64,000 bases of DNA from Karstenula rhodostoma CBS 690.94 (Eukaryota > Ascomycota > Dothideomycetes > Pleosporales > Didymosphaeriaceae): positions 2,468,937-2,532,936 of the forward strand of contig MU001493.1 in NCBI GenBank assembly GCA_010093485.1. The letters are read 5' to 3'. Under the pieces are notes generated by a model. That model searched no databases. It was not told where the DNA came from and worked only from the letters and a program-made list of their open reading frames with translations. The number at the start of each line of letters is the position of its first letter. The first letter of the stretch is position 1. The position numbers were made by a program, and so were the translations under genes. This document shows positions 11,401 through 21,520 of this stretch, piece after piece.

Positions 11401-12405
11401 CCTCATGAGCCAGTTCACAGACAAGATGATGGAATCAGAGCTCTCCGAGCTCGATAGCGAACCGCCCACAATCAAGCTCGGCGATGCTTCGGTCGCTGCG
11501 CCTTTCACGTCTAAACTCGCCAATGTCATCGCTATTCCCAACATCATCCGCCAAGGACGATGCACGCTTGTGGCCACCATCCAGATGTACAAGATTCTTG
11601 CGTTGAACTGTTTGATCTCGGCGTATAGTCTGTCTGTCCTCTATCTCGACGGGATCAAGTTCGGTGATGGCCAGGTTACGATTTCGGGCATGATGATGAG
11701 CGTGTGCTTCTTGTCTATCTCTCGCGCGAAGGTAAGTCATTTGCCCTCTACACGATTGTGCAGAAACTAACGATGATGCAGCCCGTCGAAGCCCTAAGCA
11801 AAGAGCGACCCCAACACAACATCTTCAACGTCTATATTGTTGGCTCCGTCCTTGGCCAATTCGCCATTCACATCGCCACGCTCATCTACGTCTCGCAATA
11901 CGTCCAGCGCACTGAGCCTAAGACCCCGAACCCAGATCTCGAGAAAGAATTCGAGCCCTCCCTTCTCAACTCGGCAATTTACCTCCTGCAGCTCATCCAG
12001 CAGATCTCCACCTTCGCCATCAACTACCAAGGCCGCCCCTTCCGCGAGTCCATCCGCGAAAACCGTGGCATGTACTGGGGCCTCGTCGGCGTCGCATGCG
12101 TCGCTTTCTCCTGCGCGACCGAATTCGTCCCCGAGATCAACGAGAAGTTGCGTCTTGTCCCGTTCACGTATGACTTCAAGGTCATGATTACTAGTGTCAT
12201 GATTATCGACTATGTGGGCTGCTGGGTTGTGGAGAAGGGGTTGAAGGTACTGTTTAGCGATTACAAGCCCAAGGATATTGCGATCAGGCGGCCGGATCAG
12301 TTGAAGAGGGAAGAGGAGCGGAAGAAGATGGAAGAGATGGAGGCGCAGGCGATGAAGAACGCCGAGTTGGAGGAGGCAGCTAGGAAGGCGGGATTGCTGA
12401 AGTAG
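8477..12405 (+). CDS. P5A-type ATPase, Spf1/ATP13A1 family (endoplasmic reticulum helix dislocase)
   Basis: P-type ATPase of the ER membrane; family members extract mis-targeted tail-anchored and moderately hydrophobic helices and affect sterol and manganese homeostasis. Exons 8477-11731 and 11782-12405 (50-nt intron, branch CTAAC) give 1292 aa, close to yeast Spf1 (1215). Start chosen at MPLVDNPQIKQASLHSPL, which begins like the family. Seen in order: P5A N-terminal membrane pairs (AYIWPFLIVWPAFLSVYL), actuator motif SGES at about residue 312, PPELPMELSLAVN in TM4, phosphorylation site DKTGT with Asp501, nucleotide-binding GAPETI, hinge TGDNPLTA, and GDGTNDVGALK near residue 855. The insert at about 910-1000 is Pro/Ala-rich. 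Six C-terminal membrane segments and a charged Lys/Glu tail follow. All catalytic residues checked are intact. Confidence 0.96.
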
Positions 12406-12616
12406 TTATCCATTGGGGGAGAGCGAGGGGGCGGATGATGGGATTGTGCATAGCATCTCTGGGTTGGCTTGGGATAGCTGAGCAATAGATGCGAAGCACG
12501 GGTGTAATATATCGATCGCTAATAGATGGCATGCTTTTGAGGTGGTGTGTGCTGCGAGTGATGATGATCGCCGTCATTAGTGATGCCGTCCCGTACCGCT
12601 TCGCCTCGGGGTCGGG

Positions 12617-12624
12617 TATATAAA
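12617..12624 (+). promoter_or_regulatory. TATA box in front of the 48-bp repeat array
   Basis: TATATAAA in GC-rich context, followed by a pyrimidine-rich stretch (CTCTTTACACTTTTGTC) and then the first repeat unit at 12681. It resembles a core promoter, yet no recognisable gene follows on the plus strand. Confidence 0.4.
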
Positions 12625-12680
12625 CTCGGCGCTGGGTGCGGACTTTTCGCTCTTTACACTTTTGTCTTTCCCTGGGGTGG

Positions 12681-13125
12681 GGACTAAAACATGTCAAGGC
12701 GGAGCATGGGGGTGTGGGAGGAGGGACTAAAACCAAACAGCCGAAGAGGACATGTGGGTGTGAGGATGGGGTACCAAAAGTGGAGAACGAGAATGTTATG
12801 TGGGGATTGGGTTGAGCGGGGAACTAAAAGAATCTCGAGAACTGGATCATGTGTGGGTGTGCGGGGGAGCACTAAACCCCGATGGTGTCTTTCTGATGTG
12901 GGTGCGCTGGAGTGGGACTGGAAGGACATGGAAATCTGGAGAATGTGTGGGTGTGTTTGGTTTGGGAGAGAACCAAATATGCACAAGAAGAAGCTATGTG
13001 GTGTGGAAGGGGAAGGTTGAATAAAAAGGTTATGATGGAGTGTGAGTGCGCTTATGCTTGTGGGAAACAAAGGTTGAGGGAGGGACCTATATGGACGTGG
13101 GTTGGGAAGACTAAAAGTGAATTTG
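12681..13125 (+). repeat. Degenerate ~48-bp tandem repeat array, left block
   Basis: Ten units in the same orientation. Each carries a GGGACTAAAA-like anchor (for example at 12681, 12724, 12771, 12821, 12869, 12914, 12970, 13020, 13064, 13109) and, some 20 bases later, an ATGTGGGTGTG-like box. Spacings of the anchor are 43-55 bp. Unit sequences between the two boxes are almost unrelated. An ORF (12691-13020) runs through it but its sequence looks like a by-product of the repeat. Confidence 0.75.
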
Positions 13126-13129
13126 CCAC

Positions 13130-14220
13130 CAAACATGGGTGTGTGTGTGCTTGTCCTGTCGCAAGGGGAACTTTCTTACTTACCGCTGCCAAATCACTCA
13201 GAGGTTATGCCGTACGTCTCAGAAAGTCACCAGACTCCCGATAATGACAGAAGCAGCAACGACAAAAGCTGTCGCCATAAGAAGGCATGACCTCCCCCCC
13301 TTGAGTGCAATACGATCCGAAAGTCTGCAACTAAGGGAACAATGTCCGCTCCCACTTTTGCGCGGGAGATAAGGAAGTGAGGGGAGCCAATCTCCCCCTA
13401 CCTCGCGATCAACAAACCTCAGCGCTCTGCGGCCTAATGGTTATGCTCCAAGTCAAATTGCCCATTAATCCACAACAGTCAACCATTATGTCTAGACTGG
13501 TCGAAACCTTGACCGCTAACCAGCTACGCAGCGCAGTAACTTAAAACCTCAAAAGTACCTATTTGAAGCACATGACCGCCACCTTAGCTAGGCTAAGATT
13601 ACGACCCTGAGTCAGACTCCACGTGTCTAGCCACAGGAACCAGTTTTCCACGCTTATGCGACATCGCACAACGGATACGGTCAAGTGCGGTGTGCTGGCA
13701 CCAAGTACCTTTACCACCACCTCACGTACGCCGAGTTCCCGTACCTCGCGCTCAAAGCCATATATAAATCACTCCATGAGCAATCCAGCGAAGAAGGATA
13801 TCGTCCCCGTAGTGGATTTGTCCTGTTCCATGGTGGTTGAGGTACGTTCTACATCGGCATGATACAATGAGATCTCAAAGATAACCTCCACAGTAGCAGT
13901 GTTGGGATGGTTGAGGCGACAATAATCCCAGAGCCACGGTCACACGTGACTCACCCCACCGATCACCCCAACACTCCCTCCTCCTCGCGGGCGCCTACGG
14001 GCACCCACGGGCGCCTCCCTATTATCTTCCACGACTCCGGGATCCCCACATGTCCCCGTAGTGGACCACTCGCCATGTCGAATATGTTCATGACTACTCA
14101 ATGGGGTTTCGAATAATACCCGCAGTCGCTCGAAATGCCTTACGCTCACCAACAAATGAAGGCAGGAGAAAGTTGCGCATCTCACGGAGGATGTGGGGGG
14201 ATGGGGGAGTGAAAAGATAA
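13130..14220. other. Non-repeat block interrupting the 48-bp array; possible relic insertion
   Basis: The anchor boxes disappear here and reappear after 14,220. The block has a different texture: C-rich, with a TATA-like TATATAAAT at about 13,760, a short ORF MSNPAKKDIVPVVDLSCSM at 13,778, two copies of TCCCCGTAGTGGA (about 13,803 and 14,053) and a 29-bp motif (14025-14053) that recurs at 32892. I read it as a decayed mobile-element or gene insertion; no intact coding region is visible. Confidence 0.4.
14025..14053. repeat. 29-bp dispersed motif, copy 1
   Basis: TCTTCCACGACTCCGGGATC and the following 9 bases match 32892-32920 with one mismatch. Outside the 29 bp the two loci do not align. 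Could be the end of a dispersed element. Confidence 0.6.
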
Positions 14221-14239
14221 TCACAGATATCGATCCGTG

Positions 14240-17000
14240 TGCGCGTGCCTACCCTGGAGGAGCGTGAGGGGAATTAAAAGAGCAGCGGGCCAAGGTTGAT
14301 GTGGGTGTGGACTAGAAAAACTAAGAACACATTTCGACAAACCCACGTGTCTGCGTGTCCTTCCCTGCCTGTGAGTGGGCCATAATTCGACCCAAAACGA
14401 AGCTATGTGGGAAGAGTGGAGGGTCTAAAACGTGTTGGCCTAGGCTCATGTGTCTGTGTGTCTGTGTGACTGTTCGAGAGTGGGAAGGGTACAAAAAGAC
14501 CGCAAACAGCGATTATGTGGCCGTGAGACGGGGGGACTGGAAAGGACTTTGTTAGACAGCATATGTCTGCGCTTCTTGTTGGTGAAGGTGACATAACAAC
14601 CCACTACAGCGTACGTGAGGGAGTGGGGGGAATAGGAGATTTCGACTACCATTCTCATACGTCTGCATGCCTATGGTACCTTCTAGGGGGACCGAAACGT
14701 TAGTACGAGACGATTAATGGGGATTTGGGGTGGGGGGAACAAAAAATCCTTCCTAAGCAGATATTTTTGCGCTCCCTGTCCGCGGAAGGAACCAAAACTT
14801 TTGAGAAAATCTGCATATGTGGGAGTGGCGGGGGCCATAAAAGTTGCAGCTCAGGGTTTTATGTGGCTGCGTGTCCTGCTTGGGTTGGAGACCAGAGAGC
14901 GACGGCAGAAAATGAATGTGTTTGCATCAACGGACCATGGCCCGAGACTGGCGGCATAGCCCAAACTTTATTAGAAGTCCTACATGTGCCTGTGGAGGTC
15001 GAATCGAACCGGTTAATCCGAGCCAAGTAGTGCGTCTGCGTGCGCTATTTGCGAGAACTACGAATACGGATACCAAATGTGCGTGCGTGGAAAGTGGGGC
15101 CAAAATGTCGATGACTGCGTATCATGACTGGTATTGGCCGCAAGGCAAAATGCAAACCACTGTAGAATCATGCGTACTCGTGCAAGCGGACCAAAGCTTT
15201 CGGCAACCAGGAGCATGTTCGGACCAGCTGGGGAACTCAAATCTCACACGCACGCAGCGATGTGCGCTTGTCGAAGATACAAAACTAGCGATACGGAACG
15301 ATAAATGTGGGCGGAACCCATATTTTTAGACCAAAGAGTTCGATATACTAGATTGTGGCGTGGGGTTGGCAGCGGGACTCAAAGCACATGACGAGAACTC
15401 TTATGTGCTTGAGAAGCGCTCTAACATTTGTAGCCCAAGTACGATGTAGGCGTGGAATGCCAGGCCAAAGCCTTTTTCAACAAGGATTATGAAGTTGGAC
15501 CGACGGAAGGACTGAGGATCTTTAGGTTCAACGAAATGTGTGATCATGCGAGGGACGAAAGAACAATCCAACTCCTCGGTGCGTGAACTTGAGGAGCAGC
15601 TAAAAGGTCATTTCATCTTGTACATGGGTGTACGCTTGTGTCGGTGGCAAGAAACGTTCGGACCAAAATCCTATGTCTAAGTTGGCGATTGGACAGAAAT
15701 GAAAAAACGAAAAGAGTCGATATGGACAGCCCTTTCGTGGACTAGTTGGCGGATTTTAAAGCCTCATGCGTATGTGCGTGGGAGTCTGACAAACATCGCA
15801 TTACGGATATATGCCTTCGTCTTGGGCGCCTCAAAATGGGAATCCAAAACGAGAAATTGTTGTAGCGCAGGACCAAGATAGACAGAAAAAAAGTTCATGG
15901 CACTGCCTGGAAGGGGGACCAAAGTCCCAGCCAAACGCCCGATATGCGCTGTGGGAGGAAGACAAAATGAAAGCCAGAAAATGGAATGTGGTGCTGGCGG
16001 TAAGACGAAAAAAACAGAATTACCTCTTCGCCATGCATCCGAGTGATAGGACAATGCCCAGATTACCACCCAATGCTCCCGTGGGCTTGTGGGTCGAGAC
16101 CTACCTTGAAAAACAAATTTCAGCTAACGAATATGCCTCAGCTGTCGTGGACTCGAAAATAACGAAGACACGTTCGATGACGTTGACTAGAAGGTTGGCT
16201 GGAAGCCAAAGATCGTCCCGAGGATGGCTCTATCAGATAACATAAAGGCACCCAAGCCGCATGCATGATTATTCCTGGACGCCACCCCCGCAACTCAATA
16301 ATCTGGGACCGATCAGGCCTATGTTTGGTGCTTGTGAAACGAGAAGGAGAGTATGCAATATACATGTGTTCTTGTGCTGCAGCAGGATACGAAGAGATCA
16401 GCTTGGAAATAAATGTCTCTCTCAGCTGGCCTCGCGCAAGCGACTCACCAGGAGACGTGCGGAGTTTGATCCAGCCGGCGCTCAAGGTCACGACTGCCCA
16501 GGACCATGTCTCTGAGCTCAAGGGCGAGATCACAGGAGATATCTTAGCAGCAGTGACTCTCTGCACTGCCTGTGTGAACTCGAAAACACTATAAACAATA
16601 CTATATGTGTGAGTCTGCGGGTACAAAACAAAGTCCGAAAACCATGATGCTTCTTCCGCTCTATCAAGTCTTGGAAACACATAAGTACGACTTGTTTGCG
16701 TTCCTGTAACCCATCGAAATGCTGTATCCACCAACGAATGGCTCCCTCTGCGCTGCATGACCGTGCTCAGGATTATAGCACGCTCCCGTCAAGTGACCTA
16801 CCCGCCCATTCCCTCGTATACAAGAGATGTAAATACGTACTCCACATGTCTGCCTCTGTGGACCGAGACCAAAAACAGTCATCGGCTTCTACGTGTGCTC
16901 CCCGGCTTCGAGACGAATTATACATGGAGCATGTTGATGTGGTTCTTTTGCTGGGAGACGGTCGACAAAGTTTGATCAACTGAGTCCATGCTTTGGCTGC
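14240..17000 (+). repeat. Degenerate ~48-bp tandem repeat array, right block
   Basis: The same anchor/box pattern as at 12.7-13.1 kb resumes: GGxxCxAAAA anchors, for example at about 14425, 14491, 14535, 14690, 14738, 14791, 14835, 14890, 15915 and 15958, interleaved with TATGTG/TGCGTGTC boxes. Units become more diverged to the right; the right edge at about 17,000 is soft. All units point the same way. No coding region is supported inside; several ORFs of 60-200 codons on both strands have repeat-derived or composition-biased content. This explains why 12.7-17.5 kb has no gene. Confidence 0.65.
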
Positions 17001-17551
17001 TTGCAGCAAGACTAAGAAAGAAAGCCGCTAAGTCTATGTATTTTCTTCCCGCGTTTCGATTCTTGCCAATACTCTCGAATAAGTGACAAGCCTAGGGCCA
17101 TGTTCGCCTCTATTGACGTCGCTGCGGTTATGGTAAAAATAACACGCCAAGTCTCTCCATGGAGTCTGCTGAGTATATTCACGAAATCTCGATTGTGCGG
17201 GGTGGGTCATGATTATTCTTCGCATTCTACCGGTTTTCTTGCGCAGAGTTTTATATCGACGAAAGTGTATACTATGGTCCGAGACAGTCTCACTTGGAAA
17301 GTGTGGGGGTAAGGCTATAATAGTTTGGAAAATATATGAAAGTCTAGGAGTAGGAAAAGCGATGTTCTGCTGTGGGCTCCAGCGGCACTACGAAAGATGG
17401 GCTGTCTGGGTAATCTTGCGCGTACAACGATTTAAGGATACCATTGAGCAATAAGCGAGCCTTATGCGCATATATACACGTACGGATTGAGGTGCAGATA
17501 CGAAGCAAAGCTTGTCGTCTGCAACGGGAGGTTCAATGAGCCATTGCTCCT

Positions 17552-18334
17552 TCACTTCCCGTCAGCAAGAGTACCCATATTCGCTAGAAAAAACTCTACC
17601 GCCGCCCCAACAAGCGTTTTCCAAACTTCAAACTCCATGTCGTTCCTCGGCGCGTACGCAAAAGTGTAGCCCCATGGCAACCGTCCGCCACCACTGAGTC
17701 TGTGTCTCCTCCCCCATCCCGTCTCAATGACACTCTTTTGGTCCGCCAAACTCATGATCAAGTGCGTGCTGCCATCAGGCGGGTGAATGTGAATAATCTC
17801 TCCTCGCGTCGGACGATACACATCCGGCTTCTCCGCATCAGGCAGCGACGCAAAACCCTTGACGCCTACCGCTGGCACAGGACCTTCCAGAACCGACTTT
17901 TGGGTCTGCAGGACCGAGCTGTGGGATGCGACTAGAGTGTCGAGATAGGTGTACATCGCTTGCTTCATCTTTTCGCTGGCTATATCACTCGTCTGTCGCT
18001 GAGGAGCAACGAAGTTTGGAATCTGCGGTGCTTTGTTGCCGGGTCGCCACTTCAAGGCACGCGCGGCATCTTGCGGAAGGAAATGCTCTTTGTCGTGGGG
18101 GCCTGCTACGGTATCGATGTCGTATGGTGCAGGCACCGTGACGTCTTTGCGGGACATGCGCGTCATTTTTAGCTGCGTGTACCAGCCCCAGAAATCTGGG
18201 GAGAGGCCATGTGGTCCGAGAGAGCAATAGTGTCGATAGTCTTGGTACGCGATTGTGGCGAAGACAACGCCTAAGAATCCTGCAGTCGCGAGGAGGGGGC
18301 GTTCAGTGATGGTGGTTTGAAGTTGTGAGGCCAT
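17552..18334 (-). CDS. Membrane-anchored luciferase-domain-like protein (DUF5519 type)
   Basis: Predicted 260-aa protein from the ATG at 18334 (MASQLQTT); an in-frame ATG at 18382 would add 16 residues. One N-terminal membrane segment (LATAGFLGVVFATIAY, residues 14-29) is followed by the sequence HYCSLGPHGLSPDFWGW. The C-terminal half carries the signature of the fungal luciferase-domain/DUF5519 family: EIIHIHPPDGSTHLIMS, then VIETGWGRRHRLSG and GYTFAYAPRNDMEFEVW. In this family the name comes from weak similarity and does not imply light emission; the activity is unknown. No intron is needed. It is flanked by the repeat array on one side and an SRPBCC gene transcribed in the same direction on the other. 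Confidence 0.85.
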   Translation of the reverse strand: MASQLQTTITERPLLATAGFLGVVFATIAYQDYRHYCSLGPHGLSPDFWGWYTQLKMTRMSRKDVTVPAPYDIDTVAGPHDKEHFLPQDAARALKWRPGNKAPQIPNFVAPQRQTSDIASEKMKQAMYTYLDTLVASHSSVLQTQKSVLEGPVPAVGVKGFASLPDAEKPDVYRPTRGEIIHIHPPDGSTHLIMSLADQKSVIETGWGRRHRLSGGGRLPWGYTFAYAPRNDMEFEVWKTLVGAAVEFFLANMGTLADGK

Positions 18335-18825
18335 TCTGGGTACGAGTGAGAGTTGGGACGGTTCTTTCTCCCCTTCATGCAAATTTTGATTTCTTTTGTT
18401 GGAATCTCAGTTTATAAAGTTTTTGAGGTTGATACAGTGTTGCATGAGACAGACACAAGTGGTGTGGAGTAAACAACAGGGAGACGAGGTAACTGTCTTA
18501 AATACGCACGACTGTGAACGTTGCCATGGAGGTATGTTCTCCGACGGAGATGTCTTCTCCGAGCCATGTCCTCATATCTATCTGGTGCAGAAAGATTTCA
18601 TAGGTTGGACGCGTGGCTGTACCATGACACAAAAGATGATCTCTAAGCCAGGTTCGGAGATCGCGTCGGATCCGATGTCGGAGTCCGACAATCTCTGAAC
18701 TGCTCGAAGATCGGCTGCATTCTTCCCATCTCAACTTTTGCAGAGACCGTTTCTATCTTCATGTTCGCTTTGCTCAAAATCCAGTATTTAGACTGACTAG
18801 TAGCACCCATTGTTGCATGTTGCGT

Positions 18826-19398
18826 CTACTCGACCTTCTCCGCGTCTAGTTGCCGTACAGGGAAGTTCACGCTCTCCAGGTTGGTCTTTCGAACTTCTTG
18901 ACCCCGCGCAGCCTGAACAAGCCCATCTAACCAGTCTTGGTGACCCAAAAGCATTTTGTTTGGTGCATCCCTCGCCCATTCCTTGAAGACCGGCCCATTC
19001 TGAACCTCTTGCGTCAGAATCCTGACTCTGTTCTTCTCAAGTTCCTCGACAATCCAAGCATGGTATAATTCGAGGCCATCATCGGTAGTACTGTGCCAGG
19101 CGAGTCTTCCAGCAGTACCCTGCTTCGGTACAACTGATTCTTTGACCGTGCAAGTGAGTGGTGGGAAGCCGAATGTGCTGAACTTGAAGACGCTGCCTTC
19201 TTTCAGATAGGAGCCAGCATCGGGCTCAGTAATCTGTGCGCAATTTTTGTAGTAGGAGTTCCACCTCGAGATGTCGGCAAGGAGTTCCCAGACTTGCTGC
19301 GCGGTGAGGTTAACTGCGATGACTTCATTGGAAACGAAATTGTCCGTATATCCCGGCAAGAGGCGCTCTGGCCAAAGGATGCTCGATTGGTTCGCCAT
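18826..19398 (-). CDS. SRPBCC (START/Bet v1-like, polyketide cyclase type) protein
   Basis: 190-aa protein starting at MANQSSILWPERLLPG. The frame is open further upstream (to 19527), but the added 43 residues look like translated 5' UTR. The fold is suggested by VIAVNLTAQQVWELLADI at residues 24-41, a Trp/Tyr pair (WNSYYKN), the beta-rich core (GSVFKFSTFGFPPLTCTV), AWHSTTDDGLELYHAWIVEE and a long C-terminal helix (ANKMLLGHQDW-type, ...LVQAARG). This matches SRPBCC proteins that bind a hydrophobic ligand in a helix-grip cavity; fungal members are mostly uncharacterised. No signal peptide. Confidence 0.8.
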   Translation of the reverse strand: MANQSSILWPERLLPGYTDNFVSNEVIAVNLTAQQVWELLADISRWNSYYKNCAQITEPDAGSYLKEGSVFKFSTFGFPPLTCTVKESVVPKQGTAGRLAWHSTTDDGLELYHAWIVEELEKNRVRILTQEVQNGPVFKEWARDAPNKMLLGHQDWLDGLVQAARGQEVRKTNLESVNFPVRQLDAEKVE

Positions 19399-20459
19399 GG
19401 CGGATAAATGTGTGATAACTATCGTGCTTCGAGGGCGTTGAAGGAGCGATAATTTGAGTGAAGAAGTGATGATATACGACGTGCGCGTGTCAGAAGAGCG
19501 GGGCTCGTACACGCGAAACTGGAACAATTAGCCCAGGGGCAACTTGACCCATCCGATTACAAAATTGAGATACCTGAAGTCAATCCGTACTTGAGATTTT
19601 ACGTACAGATTGATATTTGAGCAAGTGTTGCGGGTACACTTACTGCTCGATCGATCTTGTCTCATGCACAAGTTCGGCTGGAACAAGCTAGACCCAAACG
19701 GGAGCCACTGACGACATCCCAACTAAGAGATAAGCCTCACAGGCCGCGCTCTCTCAACAAATTCCCGACGTAGCGATCGATTATCGCAGGATCTTGGATT
19801 TGGATAATTCGTCGCTCGTTCGAACATCGTCGCTCGCAGAAGTTATAGTGGAACGGAGGTAGCTTGGTACCCCGTCTCACCACAACGACGATTTGGAACG
19901 CAGAGAGTCACATTAGGTAAAGGCTACTGTTGGTTTAATATTCAGAGGAAGCAATTGAAGTACGCATATCTTAGTGTGTGATCAGCCAGTGGTTTTGGCG
20001 CCTTACGAGGGAGGAGCTATGTACCTGGAGAGGAGAGTTGGATGCATTCCACACTACTTGGGAGAAGTTTGCTCCCACCCAATCCTAGCAGCTTTCTCCC
20101 AGGACCAGAATGTCCCGTTTGAGCAGTTAGATCGAATTAGGTAGGTCAAAGACCCAGATTGCAGGGTCGTTATGTGTTCACCAGGTACTACATCCTTTCT
20201 ACCTAAGCCAAGAGCCTCAAATCTGCTACTGACGTGGCGAAGATAACTCGTTACTGCCATATGAAGTCGTCCGCCTGAATGTGATGGACACTTATATAAT
20301 CAACGCCAAGTTCGTATTCACGATAATCTGACGTGGCAGCCCCGCACCTATACCAAGCTCTCTGCATCGACCTCTTCACACATGTTCACATGGTACAGAT
20401 CCTAATTGACTGTTTTCCGATCATATCTGTTCTGGTCAACCGAACCTTGGAAACCGAGA
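19399..20459. other. Intergenic, no supported gene
   Basis: Both neighbours read away from it. At about 20,216-20,255 there is a stretch with GCTACTGACGTGGC that resembles the unit of the hairpin repeat found at 40.7-41.0 kb; it could be a decayed single copy. Confidence 0.45.
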
Positions 20460-21059
20460 ATGGGAGACGCCATCAGCGTGGAAGAAGTCAATCCCGCCCA
20501 AGCAGTTATCGTCCATCAGCCTGAAAGTCATTCTTCTGCATCTTTGAGTTTCTCTGGCCGGACTGAGCAGTTCATAGCGTGTGTGAGCCGAGGCCAAGTT
20601 CTGAATTTTAAGGGTCCTACATTCGAGTACATCCTCACCATATGTACTCGATTCAAGCACGAGCTTAACAATCTGAAGGCCTGGTACGCATATTCCGCCC
20701 CACCGAAGAAGGACAAGAACCATACACTTTGGATCGACACGGAAAATGGCATTGGAATAAGGACCAACAACATCGAATCCGTTGAAAAGCTTGCCCGGTT
20801 GGAGATCGCACGGAATGCGAACGCCACAGCCTCTACAACATATTTCATACAACTCCTGGAGTTCTTCAGAGAGATCGCGGAGACGACGACCCAAGCAGCC
20901 AGGACGTTCAACACAATTATAAGAGCGCGAGAGATGAGAGATGAAAAGAAGTACCGGGAGAAACTACGTAATCAGGAGATTGTAACATTCCAGGTCAACA
21001 ATGCTGCGACAATTTTGAATTCTCTTGCACAGTTCGTGCCTGAAGTTTCTGCTTTCTGA
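20460..21059 (+). CDS. Unknown protein K, possible outlying M1-module relative
   Basis: 199-aa single-exon frame from MGDAISVEEVNPAQAV; an in-frame ATG at 20406 would add 18 residues. Largely helical; the segment FKGPTFEYILTICTRFKHEL (about residues 50-69) resembles LRGPTYEQVFAILTDARNTV in protein A of the 33-64 kb cluster. That match is the only hint of kinship. The C-terminal half (TTTQAARTFNTIIRAREMRDEKKY...) is a charged coiled-coil-like helix. No signal peptide or membrane segment. Coding is likely from length and composition; function unknown. Confidence 0.5.
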   Translation: MGDAISVEEVNPAQAVIVHQPESHSSASLSFSGRTEQFIACVSRGQVLNFKGPTFEYILTICTRFKHELNNLKAWYAYSAPPKKDKNHTLWIDTENGIGIRTNNIESVEKLARLEIARNANATASTTYFIQLLEFFREIAETTTQAARTFNTIIRAREMRDEKKYREKLRNQEIVTFQVNNAATILNSLAQFVPEVSAF

Positions 21060-21339
21060 AGGGTTTGATCCAATAATTATTACACAAATATGTCTTTTTG
21101 AAACTGCATCTATAGTCTTGGACATTCGCATACCCATATACATATAAGCCTCCACTATCGGCACTATTCGTGTTATTTGCTTCAAACATTCCCTGCTGTG
21201 CTCTTGCTGCCATCGTGCAATGCGTTGCGAACGCTGCGGATCGCTGGCTGAATCTGAATACCCTCATTTTCGAGCCATGTAGATGTCATTGGGTCCACCT
21301 CAAGCTCCACCAGATAAAAGAGGTGCGCCCGGAGATGCG

Positions 21340-21520
21340 ACCAGGGGGACCAAAACGAGATCATGCAGGACCCTACATCTGTGTGTCTGATATGTGAAGG
21401 GGGCCAGAAGATCGATCGTGAGAGGTATGATGTGAGCGTGGGACTGGAAGACTGATAAAACACTCTCAAGCCGCCTGTATGTGGAGGCGTTTATCGTGCG
21501 GGGAAATCAAAAACAAATTA
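21340..21520 (+). repeat. Outlier block of the ~48-bp degenerate repeat
   Basis: Four anchor sequences (GGGGGACCAAAAC at 21347, GGGGGCCAGAAG at 21402, GGGACTGGAAG at 21441, GGGGAAATCAAAAAC at 21500) alternate with CTGTGTGTCTG, TATGATGTGAGCGTG and TGTATGTGGAGGC, in the same orientation as the main array 4 kb away. Confidence 0.6.

Noticed and set aside
12691..13020. 109-codon ORF encoding apparent 16-residue repeats
   Set aside because: The period looks like 16 codons at first, but measured anchor spacings are 43, 47, 50, 48, 46, 55 bp, so the frame is not kept; the ORF is a by-product of the DNA repeat.
13778..13860. Short ORF with VVDLSCSM resembling a von Willebrand A metal-site strand
   Set aside because: Too short, Cys in place of the usual Gly, and possible splicing runs into stops. 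At most a relic.
16138..16758. 206-codon minus-strand ORF
   Set aside because: Lies within the degenerate array, no family resemblance, composition follows the repeat.
12681..17000. CRISPR-like array
   Set aside because: Regular boxes with variable spacers invite the idea, but the repeats are far too degenerate, spacing varies, there are no cas genes and the genome is eukaryotic.
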